From: a virus
IMG/VR virus record: IMGVR_UViG_3300030329_004107
Location: 1-64,000 of that record
Reading direction: 5' to 3' (one strand)
Length of the DNA: 64,000 bases
The notes below the pieces were generated by a model, which was not told the DNA's origin, ran no database searches, and saw only the letters and a list, made by a program, of their open reading frames with translations. A program made the position numbers and the translations under genes. Below, in pieces: positions 33,293 to 39,883 of this stretch; within the stretch, counting starts at the first letter, position 1; each line of letters opens with the position of its first letter.

Positions 33293-33465
33293 TAGTGACT
33301 TAATTCCCAAGCAATTTCTAGCTTGGCCCAGCTTCGATTAGTTGTGCCACGCTGGGCAGCGTGTTCAAGCTGACGGAAACGCAAATTCGCTTCATGCTTG
33401 GTTTTCTCCTTGCAAGCAAGGGCAACGTTCTCGGCGGTGGTGTTTTTCTTCGTGTTGTTTTTCAT
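33292..33465 (-). CDS. Hypothetical protein
   Basis: A 57-aa basic helical protein (MKNNTKKNTTAENVALACKE...). Its TAG abuts the palindrome of the next promoter. Unrecognised. Confidence 0.55.
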   Translation of the reverse strand: MKNNTKKNTTAENVALACKEKTKHEANLRFRQLEHAAQRGTTNRSWAKLEIAWELSH

Positions 33466-33471
33466 ACCCTA

Positions 33472-33493
33472 TACACAGCAGGATGCGTGCCAA
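33472..33493 (-). promoter_or_regulatory. Sigma-54-like element, copy 9
   Basis: TTGGCACG-CATC-CTGCT; the ATG of the next gene lies about 7 nt beyond the element, so +1 and ATG nearly coincide. Confidence 0.5.
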
Positions 33494-33510
33494 CCCATTG
33501 TTAAGGGGAA

Positions 33511-33587
33511 TGGTAGGCAAGGTGGGACTCGAACCCACGACCCACGGTTTAGAAGACCGTTGCTCTATCCAACTGAGCTACTTGCCC
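33511..33587 (-). tRNA. tRNA-Arg (anticodon UCU)
   Basis: A complete 77-nt cloverleaf: acceptor GGGCAAG / CTTGCCT, D arm, anticodon stem ACGGT/ACCGT with loop CTTCTAA (anticodon TCT), T arm with GGTTCGAGTCC, and an encoded ACCA end. It would read AGA codons. A sigma-54-like element directly precedes it, which shows that this element is not a translation signal. Confidence 0.95.
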
Positions 33588-33600
33588 AAATCTGTTCCTA

Positions 33601-33622
33601 TACACAGCAGGATGCGTGCCAA
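33601..33622 (-). promoter_or_regulatory. Sigma-54-like element, copy 10 (tRNA gene)
   Basis: TTGGCACG-CATC-CTGCT, ending 14 nt before the 5' end of tRNA-Arg. Supports a role in transcription start or RNA processing. Confidence 0.55.
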
Positions 33623-33641
33623 CCTCGACGCGAAAAAAAAC

Positions 33642-33688
33642 TTGACACTTGGCACGGAGGCCGCTGCCGCCCCAGCGCACATTGTCAA
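33642..33688 (-). repeat. 47-bp hairpin repeat, copy 3
   Basis: TTGACA...TGTCAA ends, GC-rich centre, then G and eight T on the minus strand. Confidence 0.75.
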
Positions 33689-33723
33689 AAAAAAAGCGCC
33701 ACAAAAAAGCAAAGGCGTGGCGG
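33687..33723 (-). terminator. Rho-independent terminator
   Basis: Minus-strand CGCCAC / GTGGCG stem followed by C and nine T residues, after the gene ending at 33747. It merges into the hairpin repeat, giving two hairpins in a row. Confidence 0.75.
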
Positions 33724-33746
33724 CTTATTTGTTATTTGTTCCTTTC

Positions 33747-33941
33747 TTATTTCTTATTTAAATAGCTATCGGTTTCTTCTTCGGAAGCCATTCTCAAATT
33801 CTTTGCTTTTAATAGCTCCGGTTTGTTGTCGTGGTGAGTAACCCACACGCTAGAAGTGTTAGCCTTTGCTCTTGCTCGCCATACTTTACCGGAGGCTTCT
33901 TCCGCATAAAGGGAGCCGTTTTTAATATGATTAATATTCAT
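33747..33941 (-). CDS. Hypothetical protein
   Basis: A 64-aa protein (GKVWRARAKANTSSVWVTHH). Overlaps the upstream gene by 11 nt. Unrecognised. Confidence 0.5.
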   Translation of the reverse strand: MNINHIKNGSLYAEEASGKVWRARAKANTSSVWVTHHDNKPELLKAKNLRMASEEETDSYLNKK

Positions 33942-34104
33942 CAGTTATCCTTTCATCACTTGGGAAATGTGCGTCTATCTGGTCGGGGTAGATGTACGCT
34001 TCTTCTCCATCATCATCTGCAACCCAATAGCCATCTTCACAAACCTCTTCTACTATGAATTGTTTTATTCCAATAACAATTAGGTCTTTCTCTTTTATCT
34101 TCAT
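33931..34104 (-). CDS. Hypothetical protein
   Basis: A 57-aa acidic protein (MKIKEKDLIVIGIKQFIVEE...YWVADDDGEEAYIYP): looks like a small SH3-type barrel. ATG about 4 nt after the predicted +1. Confidence 0.55.
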   Translation of the reverse strand: MKIKEKDLIVIGIKQFIVEEVCEDGYWVADDDGEEAYIYPDQIDAHFPSDERITDEY

Positions 34105-34114
34105 TGCTATAATT

Positions 34115-34143
34115 AGTTTATACTACGCTTTAAATTTAGTCAA
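34115..34143 (-). promoter_or_regulatory. Sigma-70-type promoter (weak)
   Basis: TTGACT, 17 nt, TAAACT, with the family AAAGCG core in the spacer. Predicted +1 at 34108. Confidence 0.55.
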
Positions 34144-34144
34144 G

Positions 34145-34342
34145 CTAAAATGTTCTATGTATCAAATCTTTTGGTGTGGTGGTTGGTGGTCGCCACCCTT
34201 GGTCGCACTTGCAATACTTCGGGCAATCATCCTCTGCGCTTCCCTCTTTTGCCACCGTTTCGTGACAGGTGGGGCAAAGGAATAGTCGGCGCATCTGTGG
34301 GTAATCTCGGCAAAACTTTTTTGTCTTTGGCCCATACTTCAT
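34145..34342 (-). CDS. Zinc-ribbon-like hypothetical protein
   Basis: A 65-aa protein with LFLCPTCHETV and DDCPKYCKCDQGW, giving five Cys and one His in zinc-ribbon spacing. Function unknown. Confidence 0.55.
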   Translation of the reverse strand: MKYGPKTKKFCRDYPQMRRLFLCPTCHETVAKEGSAEDDCPKYCKCDQGWRPPTTTPKDLIHRTF

Positions 34343-34352
34343 TTAATCCTCC

Positions 34353-34538
34353 TTACAGATAATCCTTACAGATAACGCGGCGCACAGCATCATGGTCAGG
34401 TGTGTAGGAATACTCTGTGTGAACCAAGTCACCCATACCATCCAACACTTCATTTACTGCATCTTGCTTGCTAATTGCTTCGACTTCAAACGTAGCGCAG
34501 TGAATCTCGTTTAATTCTACTTTGTATAATCTTTTCAT
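34353..34538 (-). CDS. Hypothetical protein
   Basis: A 61-aa protein (YKVELNEIHCATFEVEAISK); one base separates it from the next gene. Unrecognised. Confidence 0.5.
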   Translation of the reverse strand: MKRLYKVELNEIHCATFEVEAISKQDAVNEVLDGMGDLVHTEYSYTPDHDAVRRVICKDYL

Positions 34539-34539
34539 T

Positions 34540-34740
34540 TTAATCCTCCACTATGTCCATTCGTGCAACGGTGTTTCCGTTATGGTCTTGCGCTGTTACA
34601 AAGTCACCAGCATCAACCGCCATCATTCTTCCAGCGCGAGCCAACAACCTGTCTGTCACATTGTTCATTTCAAACAAGCGTTCCGCAGGAGTATCGCCAA
34701 ACGCTTCGTTGCCTAGTTCAATTTTAATTATAGCTTTCAT
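34540..34740 (-). CDS. Hypothetical protein
   Basis: A 66-aa protein (MKAIIKIELGNEAFGDTPAE...). Unrecognised. A variant sigma-54-like element sits 7 nt upstream. Confidence 0.5.
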   Translation of the reverse strand: MKAIIKIELGNEAFGDTPAERLFEMNNVTDRLLARAGRMMAVDAGDFVTAQDHNGNTVARMDIVED

Positions 34741-34747
34741 TTGTATG

Positions 34748-34769
34748 TACGCAGCATGTTCCGTGCCAA
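34748..34769 (-). promoter_or_regulatory. Sigma-54-like element, copy 12 (variant)
   Basis: TTGGCACG-GAAC-ATGCT: the four central and several flanking bases differ from the other copies while GG-N10-GC is kept, as expected if the -24/-12 pattern is what matters. Confidence 0.5.
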
Positions 34770-34771
34770 GT

Positions 34772-35044
34772 TTACACTTGGGCTTGTGCTTTTACAATAT
34801 CATCAAATTCCATCATGTGATATTCGTTCCCGCTTGTAAGGGAGGTTATGTGGTCGTTGTAGAGTGGCACTCGGCCTTCTCGGAGAGAGGCGATGTTTTT
34901 TAAATCCACCGCATCAAGTTCGGCGGCGAGAGTGTTTCTCCGTGTCCCATCATCCCATGTGCGTTGGTCTCGCTCCGCTATGTCTGCTTGAAGGCGACGG
35001 ATGTGAGCGGAGAATAGTTCGTTTACTTTTTTGTCTTGTTCCAT
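34772..35044 (-). CDS. Hypothetical helical protein
   Basis: A 90-aa charged helical protein (NELFSAHIRRLQADIAERDQ). Unrecognised. Confidence 0.5.
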   Translation of the reverse strand: MEQDKKVNELFSAHIRRLQADIAERDQRTWDDGTRRNTLAAELDAVDLKNIASLREGRVPLYNDHITSLTSGNEYHMMEFDDIVKAQAQV

Positions 35045-35078
35045 AATCTTTATAATGTTTCTATGTCAATGCTTTTTG

Positions 35079-35342
35079 TTAAAGTTTTTTAATGACGTTT
35101 ATCCAATCTTGTACATCACTTTCATTCTGCCAACCTTTGACGGTATCACCCCAATCAGCAGGGTCAATCATATGATTGTTAAAGAATACGCCAATTTCAT
35201 ACAAACCTTTTTCGCTACCGTGAGAAAACTTATGCTTCACCACGGAAACATCGTAGCCATTAGGTAATTCCACATACGCCTGAATCGCACCTTCTCCATG
35301 CGTTTCAGAGATGTCATCAAATTTTAAATCTTCAAACTTCAT
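35079..35342 (-). CDS. Hypothetical protein
   Basis: An 87-aa acidic protein (QAYVELPNGYDVSVVKHKFS). Start overlaps the stop of the 31-aa membrane protein (ATGA). Unrecognised. Confidence 0.55.
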   Translation of the reverse strand: MKFEDLKFDDISETHGEGAIQAYVELPNGYDVSVVKHKFSHGSEKGLYEIGVFFNNHMIDPADWGDTVKGWQNESDVQDWINVIKKL

Positions 35343-35434
35343 AGTGTTTCAATATAAATGCCTGTTAATATAATAACAATAAAAGACGCGATACCCACGC
35401 TAATTACAAAACATAAATCTCTATCGTCTTTCAT
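35339..35434 (-). CDS. Membrane microprotein (31 aa)
   Basis: MKDDRDLCFVISVGIASFIV followed by IILTGIYIETL: one transmembrane helix. Coupled to the next gene by ATGA; driven by the promoter at 35500 with a leader of about 58 nt. Confidence 0.6.
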   Translation of the reverse strand: MKDDRDLCFVISVGIASFIVIILTGIYIETL

Positions 35435-35499
35435 AAAATTCTGAACCCTCGTTTTTTAGATGCTCTCCTGCATCACGGGTTCTCTCAAACAACTGACAT

Positions 35500-35528
35500 A
35501 ATATAGCACACAAAGGTCAGCTTGTCAA
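35500..35528 (-). promoter_or_regulatory. Sigma-70-type promoter
   Basis: TTGACA, 17 nt, TATATT with TGTGC before the -10. Confidence 0.85.
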
Positions 35529-35547
35529 GGGGTGTAATGCATTTTTT

Positions 35548-35979
35548 TCATTTTCTGTACTTGTCTTCCCACCACCAAATACTGCTAGGCTCGGTGAGGT
35601 AGGCCCACACGCCATCTGTACGAATCTCAACGAACCACGCTTCTCTTACTGGAACGGACTCGTCCTCTACCAAAACAAAACTCTTATGTTTATAAGGGTT
35701 GTAAGTAATCTTCTGCCACGCGCAAAGCTCAATGCCGGTGCTGTAGTCATCAATCAGCGATTCCCGCATTCTCATGCCTTGAATGTAAGCGTGAACGTTT
35801 TTGCGCTTCTCGTCACGCACTCGCTGGTTGCCTTTCGGGCCTACCCTCAAGACGGGGCGACTTAACGCAATTTCTGTAACGTGGTCTACAACAATACCTT
35901 TGTCATTGCGAACACTATAAACCGATGTGCCTTCTTTGGTAGTTTTGTGTAGGTTGCGGTATACTTGTACTTTTTCCAT
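35548..35979 (-). CDS. Hypothetical protein
   Basis: A 143-aa protein (MEKVQVYRNLHKTTKEGTSV...), with a region QGMRMRESLIDDYSTGIELC. ATG 35979 chosen because GGAGGACTAAAC precedes it. Unrecognised. Confidence 0.55.
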   Translation of the reverse strand: MEKVQVYRNLHKTTKEGTSVYSVRNDKGIVVDHVTEIALSRPVLRVGPKGNQRVRDEKRKNVHAYIQGMRMRESLIDDYSTGIELCAWQKITYNPYKHKSFVLVEDESVPVREAWFVEIRTDGVWAYLTEPSSIWWWEDKYRK

Positions 35980-35981
35980 GT

Positions 35982-36188
35982 TTAGTCCTCCTGCCCGCCA
36001 AAGATTCCGTCTTGGCAAGTCTGACAATAAGCCGAAATGCCGTACTCTTTGCGGCTGAGTTCGTCGCGGAACTCAAGGTTGTACTGGCCGCACTTGACGC
36101 ACTGGCCCGCAGCCAGCGCGATATTGCGGCTACGGCCAAATAGGTTTAGGCACATCGCCTCTTTCATGTCTTCTATCTCGTTTAACAT
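35982..36188 (-). CDS. Zinc-ribbon-like small protein
   Basis: A 68-aa protein with QCVKCGQY and YCQTCQD: a four-Cys zinc ribbon. ATG at 36188 matches the predicted +1 of its promoter within one base. Confidence 0.6.
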   Translation of the reverse strand: MLNEIEDMKEAMCLNLFGRSRNIALAAGQCVKCGQYNLEFRDELSRKEYGISAYCQTCQDGIFGGQED

Positions 36189-36193
36189 AATAA

Positions 36194-36222
36194 AATATAG
36201 CACAGGTTGGTTGGTTTGTCAA
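36194..36222 (-). promoter_or_regulatory. Sigma-70-type promoter, leaderless type
   Basis: TTGACA, 17 nt, TATATT. Predicted +1 at 36187; ATG at 36188. Confidence 0.85.
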
Positions 36223-36226
36223 GGGC

Positions 36227-36343
36227 TCAACCCCAATTTTTCTGATGTTTTTTCCGACGACGGAAAGAGCCTTTACCCTTCTTGACTTTATGCTCACGGG
36301 ACGCGCTTCCCATGAACCCTTGTTTGTTTACTCTTGCTTTCAT
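36227..36343 (-). CDS. Very basic small protein
   Basis: A 38-aa protein (MKARVNKQGFMGSASREHKV and KGKGSFRRRKKHQKNWG), net charge strongly positive. Could bind nucleic acid. Preceded by a sigma-54-like element. Confidence 0.55.
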   Translation of the reverse strand: MKARVNKQGFMGSASREHKVKKGKGSFRRRKKHQKNWG

Positions 36344-36349
36344 ACCCTA

Positions 36350-36371
36350 TACACAGCAGGTTGCGTGCCAA
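36350..36371 (-). promoter_or_regulatory. Sigma-54-like element, copy 11
   Basis: TTGGCACG-CAAC-CTGCT; predicted +1 next to the ATG of the basic 38-aa protein. Confidence 0.5.
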
Positions 36372-36391
36372 CCTCGATGCGAAAAAAAAAC

Positions 36392-36438
36392 TTGACACTT
36401 GGCACGGCGGCGGCTGCCGCCCCAGCGCACATTGTCAA
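36392..36438 (-). repeat. 47-bp hairpin repeat, copy 4
   Basis: Inner stem GGCGG/CCGCC differs in sequence from other copies but keeps pairing. Followed on the minus strand by G and nine T. Confidence 0.75.
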
Positions 36439-36442
36439 GAGG

Positions 36443-36485
36443 AATCGCCGCACCAGCGAAAAACAAAAAAACTGATGCGGCGATT
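36443..36485 (-). terminator. Long hairpin after 36547 gene
   Basis: AATCGCCGCA / TGCGGCGATT, a 10-bp perfect stem extended by CAG/CTG. The U tract is supplied only by the following repeat, so the two hairpins probably act together. Confidence 0.6.
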
Positions 36486-36546
36486 ATTTGTTGGATATTT
36501 ATTTCTTATTTATTTATATTTGTTCTGCCCCTTCTATTTAATTATT

Positions 36547-36777
36547 CTATTGGCGAACTTGCGGCACAGGCGGCAGGGCCACGCTAACAAAGCCCTTCAG
36601 CTTTGCCGACAGCATATGTTCCAACAGAGGCTCGGCGGCCTTAATGTTGTAGATACGGTAGGCTTCGGCTTTCGCCTTGGCGTGAGACACACCCCGCTTC
36701 TTTTGAGCGATGATGTGATTTGTAACCTGCGCGGCCTTGACCGCGTTTTGGGCTTGGTAGGTTTTATATGTTTTCAT
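36547..36777 (-). CDS. Hypothetical protein
   Basis: A 76-aa basic helical protein (TYQAQNAVKAAQVTNHIIAQ). Unrecognised. Confidence 0.5.
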   Translation of the reverse strand: MKTYKTYQAQNAVKAAQVTNHIIAQKKRGVSHAKAKAEAYRIYNIKAAEPLLEHMLSAKLKGFVSVALPPVPQVRQ

Positions 36778-36786
36778 TGTCTTATC

Positions 36787-36861
36787 TTATCCTTTCTTTG
36801 TTGGCGATGTTAAAAATATAATTACTGTAAATACTACTAATAGAGCAAAGAGCATATCCAT
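36787..36861 (-). CDS. Membrane microprotein (24 aa)
   Basis: MDMLFALLVVFTVIIFLTSP plus TKKG. GGAGG lies before the ATG, and the ATG overlaps the upstream stop (TAATG). Confidence 0.65.
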   Translation of the reverse strand: MDMLFALLVVFTVIIFLTSPTKKG

Positions 36862-37598
36862 TAAACCGCCTCCTTTGCTTTTCGTTTGAGTGCTTGCAAG
36901 GCTTGGCTTGCTATGCTGCCCTTGGGTTGTGTGCCGTGAATCAGCAGAGCAAAACTCTCTTTGCCAAATGCTGCATGAGAATCGTTATGGTCAATTTCCA
37001 AACCAAGCTCATCAGCTTCTTTTTCACTGTAAACGACAACGGCTTCTTTCCAGCCGTGTAAGTCAATCAAATCATCATACTTGCCACCACGGGAGGCGGT
37101 CAACACAAGGTTTTCAGGCAAGGCAAATTGCTTGAACAAATGCAAGCTCTTGCTGTAAGAGTAAAACACCTTGTCAGGGTTGCGCTTGGCTACTTCAATC
37201 CACGCTTGCAAATACTTGGCGTTGAAATAATCGCCGCCAACGTGGACGCGCATAATGTCGAATTTTTTGGGCAAACTTTTTTCAATGAGGTCGGCGCAGG
37301 AGTCCGCGCCGTTTTTTAATGCTGCACGAACTAATTCAAAATTGCTCCAAACCATTTGGCGTAACGAGGGATAGGTTGCTTCCGCACTAGCGGCGAAACA
37401 TCTAAATTGCGTGTCAGGCCCATCTTGAATTTTACCCGTTTCTCTGTCTGCGCGGGATAAACAATCCTTTGCTGCGGGGCAAGTATGTCCTGCGGGGAGC
37501 GTAAATGTTTTGAGTTTTAAGCCTAGCTTTTTAACGAGCTTTTTGAGCTTGGAGTTCGGTTCTCCGAATTTTAACAGTTTGTCTTTCATGTCTTTCAT
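36861..37598 (-). CDS. GP88-like phage protein
   Basis: A 245-aa protein with TFTLPAGHTCPAAKDCLSRA and TQFRCFAASAEATYPSLRQM, the Cys-containing start typical of the phage gene-product-88 family. Function of that family is unknown. ATG 37598 equals the predicted +1 of its promoter. Confidence 0.65.
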   Translation of the reverse strand: MKDMKDKLLKFGEPNSKLKKLVKKLGLKLKTFTLPAGHTCPAAKDCLSRADRETGKIQDGPDTQFRCFAASAEATYPSLRQMVWSNFELVRAALKNGADSCADLIEKSLPKKFDIMRVHVGGDYFNAKYLQAWIEVAKRNPDKVFYSYSKSLHLFKQFALPENLVLTASRGGKYDDLIDLHGWKEAVVVYSEKEADELGLEIDHNDSHAAFGKESFALLIHGTQPKGSIASQALQALKRKAKEAV

Positions 37599-37604
37599 TC
37601 CTAC

Positions 37605-37632
37605 AATATAGCATACTTTTCCCATTTGTCAA
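37605..37632 (-). promoter_or_regulatory. Sigma-70-type promoter, leaderless type
   Basis: TTGACA, 16 nt, TATATT. Predicted +1 37598 = A of ATG. Confidence 0.85.
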
Positions 37633-37642
37633 GGGCTGGAGG

Positions 37643-38149
37643 TCATTTTTCTAAAGAACTTTTTGCTTGGCCCCAACGCCCACCACCATCACCATCGACG
37701 CAACCATGCTCTTGCTTTTGCAAGAACGCAAAACCAGCAGTTTCTTGCGCGTCGAATGGTTCTTGGTAAGGCTCATATAAAGAGTTGATTTTGATGCAGC
37801 GACCCTCACCCACTAGCGGTTCAAAACTATCATATAATTCCTTGGCGATTACTTTCGCGGTGGGCATGGCCCCGCCTTTTACTTTTTTCCATGCTACGCT
37901 TCCAGCGTCATTTAATAGCTTAAACAATGTTGCGTTTTCAATAGCTTTTAAAATTTTGTCGCGCCCTAAAACTTCTCCATCCCCACGCGCCCAAAAGGTT
38001 GCGCGAGTTGCGTTTTGCCATTCTAATTCGCCGCTTGTTGCGCCATGATTCCAAAACGAATAAAACCGTTCTGTGATTTCTTGTTGATCGTCGCCTTCTA
38101 AAACTACTGCGGTGTCTTTGCCGTGATGCTGTAACTTGGTTGTAATCAT
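37643..38149 (-). CDS. Hypothetical protein
   Basis: A 168-aa protein (ITERFYSFWNHGATSGELEW) with a Gly-rich end (CVDGDGGGRWGQ). Unrecognised. ATG within one base of the predicted +1. Confidence 0.55.
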   Translation of the reverse strand: MITTKLQHHGKDTAVVLEGDDQQEITERFYSFWNHGATSGELEWQNATRATFWARGDGEVLGRDKILKAIENATLFKLLNDAGSVAWKKVKGGAMPTAKVIAKELYDSFEPLVGEGRCIKINSLYEPYQEPFDAQETAGFAFLQKQEHGCVDGDGGGRWGQAKSSLEK

Positions 38150-38154
38150 ATAAC

Positions 38155-38182
38155 AATATAGCACAAAATAGCTACTTGTCAA
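38155..38182 (-). promoter_or_regulatory. Sigma-70-type promoter, leaderless type
   Basis: TTGACA, 16 nt, TATATT. Predicted +1 38148; ATG 38149. Confidence 0.85.
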
Positions 38183-38214
38183 GGGGCCGAGGGTTTTTTT
38201 TGAAAAAAGTTTTT

Positions 38215-38261
38215 TTGACACTTGGCACGGAGGCTGCTGCCGCCTCGCCGCACATTGTCAA
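38215..38261 (-). repeat. 47-bp hairpin repeat, copy 5
   Basis: Nearly identical to copy 1. Lies between a terminator (38283) and the next promoter. Confidence 0.75.
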
Positions 38262-38282
38262 GCCTTTTTTACGAACAAGGCA

Positions 38283-38312
38283 TAAAAAAAACCCCACCTT
38301 ATTTGGCGGGGG
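38283..38312 (-). terminator. Rho-independent terminator
   Basis: Minus-strand CCCCGCC / GGTGGGG (one G-U pair) followed by eight T, after the DUF932-like gene. Confidence 0.85.
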
Positions 38313-38328
38313 TGATATTATTATTTAT

Positions 38329-39213
38329 TTATTCAGTAACAACCACGGCCTCGTTTTTCTCTGGAGTCCAGAGTTTATCAAGGGCAGTCGAGTCTGTCGC
38401 CGCCTTGGTGAACAGCTTGGTGATGTTGCTGTTCAGACGCTCACTCAGAACGAAATTGTTTTCTGCAACTTCATGCGTTGTGAATTGCGTTACCGCGTTT
38501 AGCAAGTTATACAGGTTGCGGTCTTCATCTTCACCGTGAGTCGGATTGTTCCAAATCCGCGCCACACCTTCGCGGCGTGTTTCGGAAATGGTTCCTCTGT
38601 TGGTGAGGGACTGCAAAATGTTGATACCTTGCTCCTGCGATACCTCGCGGGATGCCATCAGCGTAAATGGGTTATCGGGTTGGCCCAGATTCTCAAAGGC
38701 TTGCATGGCGTCTTTAATCGCCTTGACAATGGTTTTGACGCTGAACTTGTTGGAGTGCTTGCAGGAAATGCCATGCTCTCTGTCTAGAGTGGTCATGCCA
38801 TTGGTGCAAACCAAGCGCAAGGCTCCACCAATAGTGCGAATGCGATGCGACAAGTCAAAAGAGTTGTCAACATCCATACGGAAGCCCAGAGTGTCGCCTA
38901 CCTTGGGAATTTTCACCACAGTGTCCTTGAACTCGTAACGAGTTTTAAAACGCGCTCCGCCTCCCATGACGTAATGCGTTTCGTTGGTTGGTTCAATGCC
39001 AAGGTCGGCAAAGACATTACGCACTGGTTCCATTACCTCGCGGTTCTGAACCACGTTGTAATCCTTGGACACTCCTACTTTGAGGATAGTCCCGTTGTCC
39101 ACACGGCGCGTCATAAACGAGCCTGTATCTTTGCCCTCTGGAGTGAAGACGGGAACCTTTTCCACATCATAGTCCCAGTTGGAGTTAATTGCATGAGTTG
39201 CTGTACGAGCCAT
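38329..39213 (-). CDS. DUF932-like protein
   Basis: A 294-aa protein. Segments VPVFTPEGKDTG, KDYNVVQNREVMEPV, THYVMGGGARFKTRYEF and ALRLVCTNGM match the pattern of the DUF932 / phage-plasmid-like family, which is common in phages and often near recombination or replication genes. Function unknown. Leader of about 42 nt after its promoter. Confidence 0.8.
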   Translation of the reverse strand: MARTATHAINSNWDYDVEKVPVFTPEGKDTGSFMTRRVDNGTILKVGVSKDYNVVQNREVMEPVRNVFADLGIEPTNETHYVMGGGARFKTRYEFKDTVVKIPKVGDTLGFRMDVDNSFDLSHRIRTIGGALRLVCTNGMTTLDREHGISCKHSNKFSVKTIVKAIKDAMQAFENLGQPDNPFTLMASREVSQEQGINILQSLTNRGTISETRREGVARIWNNPTHGEDEDRNLYNLLNAVTQFTTHEVAENNFVLSERLNSNITKLFTKAATDSTALDKLWTPEKNEAVVVTE

Positions 39214-39261
39214 TTTTTTATCTTTCTTTTTAGGTTTCTTCTTATCGTTTAATTATAGTAC

Positions 39262-39289
39262 AATATAGCACACATTCGGGATTTGTCAA
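39262..39289 (-). promoter_or_regulatory. Sigma-70-type promoter
   Basis: TTGACA, 16 nt, TATATT with TGTGTGC before the -10. Leader about 42 nt. Confidence 0.85.
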
Positions 39290-39531
39290 GGGGCCGAGGT
39301 CATTTTTTTTATTTTTTTTTCTTCTGATAATTAAAGTTTTTGTTTGACAAAATTGGCGAGGCGGGAGCGGCCCCGGCGCACATTGTCAAGCACTTTTTTT
39401 AGATTTTTTTAATTATAATAGTACTTATTTGTTTAATATTTATTTACCATTTATTTGTTCATTATTTAGTCCTTATTTGTTTGTTATTTATTTGTCATTT
39501 ATTTATAAGTAATTCACTTGCAAGTTAATAT
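39290..39531. other. Non-coding spacer with low-complexity ladder
   Basis: Within the 380 bp between genes lie a degenerate hairpin repeat (39344) and, at about 39420-39505, many close repeats of TTATTTG, ATTTATTT and GTTATTTA. No gene is visible. Confidence 0.6.
39344..39389 (-). repeat. Hairpin repeat, copy 6 (degenerate)
   Basis: Keeps the TTGACA...TGTCAA ends and the GCGCACATTGTCAAG arm; the other arm has diverged. Confidence 0.6.
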
Positions 39532-39573
39532 AAAAATACCCCCGGCAGGAACGTTACAAAACCGCCGAGGGTA
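39532..39573 (-). terminator. Rho-independent terminator
   Basis: Minus-strand TACCCTCGGC / GCCGGGGGTA (10 bp, one G-U) followed by TTTTTAT, after the AT-hook-like gene. Confidence 0.8.
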
Positions 39574-39595
39574 CTTTGTTATGGTTGGCTCCCAC

Positions 39596-39883
39596 TCAGG
39601 AGCGCTTCTTTTTTGGACGGCCTCGTGGTCTGGCAGAGACGACAGTTACCGGATTTCCGAGTTCATCCAAAGCTTGATATCCATTCCATTCGAATTGATC
39701 GCCTACCGGAGATAGAGCACGGGTCCGCGAGGTCTCTGGCCCCAACCACGTCACTGTACCTGCTGTGCCCTCTAAGGTATCAAAGTCCTTTACGGCGACG
39801 GTGGCATTCTGGTTGCTCGGGGTATCGATCCGTGCATGCGTAGCGCCCTTCGGTGGGCGGGGAATGACTAGTTCTTTTGACAT
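39596..39883 (-). CDS. Small protein with AT-hook-like tail
   Basis: A 95-aa protein. The C-terminus PRGRPKKKRS has the R-G-R-P core of an AT-hook, suggesting minor-groove DNA binding. The rest is unrecognised. ATG overlaps the stop of the RuvB-like gene. Confidence 0.55.
   Translation of the reverse strand: MSKELVIPRPPKGATHARIDTPSNQNATVAVKDFDTLEGTAGTVTWLGPETSRTRALSPVGDQFEWNGYQALDELGNPVTVVSARPRGRPKKKRS

Noticed and set aside
35041-35069. Sigma-70 promoter at 35064 (TTGACA before the gene ending at 35044)
   Set aside because: The base pairs at the right distance do not form a -10; TATAAA is only 8 nt away.
29698-36371. CRISPR array made of the 22-bp repeats
   Set aside because: Spacings vary from about 200 bp to more than 1 kb and are filled with genes, so this is not an array.
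29698-36371. 22-bp elements read as sigma-70 promoters (TTGGCA ... TATAGG)
   Set aside because: The spacer would be only 14 nt and TATAGG is absent in half of the copies (TAAGAG).
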